In this document: positions 6,637-8,002 of the stretch, in pieces | Numbering within the stretch: the first letter of the stretch is position 1 | Layout: each line of letters starts with the position of its first letter | The notes under the pieces: model-generated | The model's database searches: none | What the model saw: only the letters and a program-made list of their open reading frames with translations | Told to the model about the DNA's origin: nothing | Assembly: GCF_000020585.3 (NCBI RefSeq) | Contig: NC_011138.3 | Coordinates: 4,197,016 to 4,205,017 of the forward strand | Direction: 5' to 3' | DNA from: Alteromonas mediterranea DE | GTDB lineage: Bacteria; Pseudomonadota; Gammaproteobacteria; Enterobacterales; Alteromonadaceae | Length of the DNA stretch: 8,002 nucleotides | Made by a program: the position numbers and the translations under genes

Positions 6637-7659
6637 TTATTGATACACATGTTCTTTGGAAAGCTTTAAATAGCTTGAGGGGATGGGCAATTGCAGCTGA
6701 ATTGCCGTAGAGACATTTACGGCTACTGAGTAGGTGTCCATTTTCACCACCGGAATCTCCATCGCCGATTTTTTTTCTAATATCAGTTTCGCTTTTCTTG
6801 CCGCTGACTTTCCTATGCTGCTTGGCTCTGAAACCACGCCAATTAGCGCACCCTCTTTAACCGCTGCAATACTTTCTGCGAACAAAGGGAGTAACCCGGT
6901 TTCTTTTTTTACTTTTTTCACCAAATTGGAGGCTACGGCCAGTGGACCTGAAGAAAGCCAGTAACCATCCAGCTCAATCGCTTTTTCCTGTAAAATATCA
7001 GTAATTCTATCCGTCATTTCTAGAAGCCCTGCATCACCCTCTAAATATGGGGTACTGATGGGCACCAAGTTAATGTTTTTATATTGACCGTCTATCGTAA
7101 GCAGTTGATTAACCAAATTACTTGAAGATGGGTAGGTAGAATGTACTAACCCGATAGTCAGCGGTGTATCCGGTTTAGATGCTTTTAGCACACCTTCCAA
7201 CATATCAAGCTTTACTTTTGCATCTAGCACGTGGGACTCACCCGTCATATTGCGCTTACTGATTGCGCCAATCGCCGGCACTATGCCCTCTTCCACCGGC
7301 GCCGAAACAACCATGAATAGTTTTGGCACATCAAGAAAGTCATCTGACGCATTTAACGCACGAGTAGCAAGTGTAGCTGCCGAAACAATAAGATCAGGTG
7401 CCGGCTTATCCGCCAGTTCTTTTAGGATAGCTTTTGCTCGAATTTCTGAACCTTCGGCGTTGTATATCGTTATATTGAGTTCATGGTCTGGCATGATACG
7501 CGCTAATTCTTTTTCGAATTCCACACGCGATTCGGTAACAATGGGGACAGGTAGGGTTTCTATTATAACAAGGTCAATCGTCTCGCTCGCCCATGCAGCC
7601 CTTGCACTTAACACGAGAGAAAAGAACGTAAACAACAAGGAAACGCTGACCTTTGTCAT
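6637..7659 (-). CDS. Periplasmic substrate-binding protein (ABC_sub_bind type) without a transporter, probable kinase partner
   Basis: A 340-residue exported protein. Residues 1 to about 24 form a signal peptide (basic start, hydrophobic core, cleavage near AWA/SETID). There is no lipobox cysteine, so it should be free in the periplasm. The body reads as a two-lobed type I binding protein: an IDLVIIETLPVPI strand at 28-40, PDLIVSAATLATRAL at 88-102, TIGLVHSTYPSSSNLVNQL at 168-186, and a C-terminal block GALIGVVSEPSSIGKSAARKAKLILE followed by IPVVKMDTYSVAVNVSTAIQLQLPIPSSYLK. That C-terminal pattern is characteristic of the ABC transporter substrate-binding family PF04392. No permease or ATPase gene is nearby; instead a hybrid histidine kinase begins 19 nt downstream. 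A sensory role is therefore more likely than uptake, though a distant transporter cannot be excluded. The ATG at 7659 is preceded by AAGG with 9-nt spacing. The ligand is unknown. Confidence 0.88.
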   Translation of the reverse strand: MTKVSVSLLFTFFSLVLSARAAWASETIDLVIIETLPVPIVTESRVEFEKELARIMPDHELNITIYNAEGSEIRAKAILKELADKPAPDLIVSAATLATRALNASDDFLDVPKLFMVVSAPVEEGIVPAIGAISKRNMTGESHVLDAKVKLDMLEGVLKASKPDTPLTIGLVHSTYPSSSNLVNQLLTIDGQYKNINLVPISTPYLEGDAGLLEMTDRITDILQEKAIELDGYWLSSGPLAVASNLVKKVKKETGLLPLFAESIAAVKEGALIGVVSEPSSIGKSAARKAKLILEKKSAMEIPVVKMDTYSVAVNVSTAIQLQLPIPSSYLKLSKEHVYQ

Positions 7660-7692
7660 GATTGTGAACCTTAAACAAACAACTGAAAAACG

Positions 7693-7704
7693 CGACTAAA
7701 GTCG
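7693..7704. promoter_or_regulatory. Inverted repeat CGACT-AA-AGTCG at the predicted transcription start
   Basis: CGACT (7693-7697) and AGTCG (7700-7704) form a perfect 5-bp dyad one base downstream of the candidate -10 box, covering the predicted start of the operon. It could be an operator or a small 5' hairpin in the leader. The arms are short, so chance is a real alternative. Confidence 0.3.
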
Positions 7705-7705
7705 T

Positions 7706-7734
7706 ATCATAAAGTTATTCGACGGTTATGCATA
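7706..7734 (-). promoter_or_regulatory. Candidate sigma-70 promoter for the binding protein-kinase-cyclase operon
   Basis: On the minus strand TATGAT (7711-7706) is a one-mismatch -10 box. TATGCA (7734-7729) lies exactly 17 nt upstream as a weak -35 with three of six consensus bases. The predicted start near 7699 gives a leader of about 40 nt before the ATG at 7659. The weak -35 suggests dependence on an activator, or modest expression. Confidence 0.4.
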
Positions 7735-7782
7735 GGAGAAGTTATAACCAACGAGCGAGAACTGGTAATAACGGTCCGTGAA

Positions 7783-8002
7783 TTAGGTAGCGATGTCCGC
7801 AAACGCCTTAACACTGAACAAACGAGCATCTATGTCGTAAATTGGCATAGAAACAATAATCTCATCAATTTGTGTCGCCTCTACGAAGTCGTTGAGCTTT
7901 TCCTTCACCGTCTCCTTGGACCCCACCAAGGCGTACCTAAGTACGTTAGCTAGCATTGCTTCATCTGATGCAGTGCAATAGTTATCAAAGTCTGCCATCG
8001 GC
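7783..8002 (-). CDS. LLM class flavin-dependent oxidoreductase (luciferase-like), C-terminal fragment
   Basis: Seventy-two codons are visible before the TAA at 7785-7783. The frame stays open to the right edge, so the methionine codon at 7998 is internal and the rest of the gene (family members are about 310-340 residues) lies beyond the window. The visible sequence, DFDNYC then LRYALVGSKETVKEKLNDFVEATQIDEIIVSMPIYDIDARLFSVKAFADIA, matches the luciferase-like monooxygenase C-terminus: the VGS-ETV helix that limits the flavin pocket, a DEIIV strand, and a D-R-S final helix. Such enzymes use reduced FMN and oxygen, or F420, on varied substrates; none can be named here. It is on the same strand as the signalling operon, 123 nt upstream of it. 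No clear terminator lies between, but a candidate promoter does, so I treat it as separate. Confidence 0.85.
   Translation of the reverse strand, partial: PMADFDNYCTASDEAMLANVLRYALVGSKETVKEKLNDFVEATQIDEIIVSMPIYDIDARLFSVKAFADIAT

Noticed and set aside
6637..7659. Binding protein as part of an ABC importer operon
   Set aside because: No permease or ATPase gene lies within about 3 kb downstream, where two signalling genes sit, and the upstream gene is an oxidoreductase.
7250..7699. 149-codon open frame on the plus strand over the binding-protein gene
   Set aside because: It is antisense to the well-supported binding protein, low in complexity (Ser/Ala-rich), and has no family features.
1..8002. 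CRISPR arrays, tRNA/rRNA genes, insertion sequences, attachment sites
   Set aside because: No regularly spaced repeats, cloverleaf-like sequence, transposase-like protein or flanking duplications were seen on either strand.

Overview
The window looks like chromosomal DNA of a marine gammaproteobacterium, most likely Alteromonas or a close relative. This rests on moderate G+C, a FadL colinear with the enterobacterial protein, and the mix of hybrid kinase, GGDEF and MDR oxidoreductase genes. The genus is inferred from overall style, not from a marker gene. No RNA genes, mobile elements, CRISPR arrays or transfer signatures are visible. All full-length genes appear intact.

Left part (1-2477): the C-terminal two thirds of a LysR-type regulator (+) converge on a fadL-family outer-membrane fatty acid channel (-). 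A strong, symmetric hairpin at 665-695 can terminate both. fadL and the next gene are divergent, with 391 nt of AT-rich DNA between the preferred start codons. That gap holds a candidate fadL promoter and a small dyad.

Middle (2478-3540): a zinc-independent MDR reductase of the CurA / leukotriene B4 dehydrogenase type (+), followed by a GC-rich inverted repeat that separates it from the convergent gene beyond.

Right part (3555-7659, all -): read in transcription order, a periplasmic substrate-binding protein of the ABC_sub_bind type, a membrane hybrid histidine kinase with a C-terminal receiver, and a six-helix membrane diguanylate cyclase with an intact inhibitory site. The gaps are 19 and 72 nt, and there is no ABC permease or ATPase gene. 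The simplest reading is a ligand-sensing signalling operon: the binding protein detects a small molecule in the periplasm, the kinase relays it, and the cyclase sets c-di-GMP. This is the most interesting part of the window, but the functional link between the three proteins is inference.

Right edge (7783-8002, -): the C-terminus of a luciferase-like (LLM) flavin-dependent monooxygenase. It lies upstream of the signalling operon on the same strand and is probably a separate unit.
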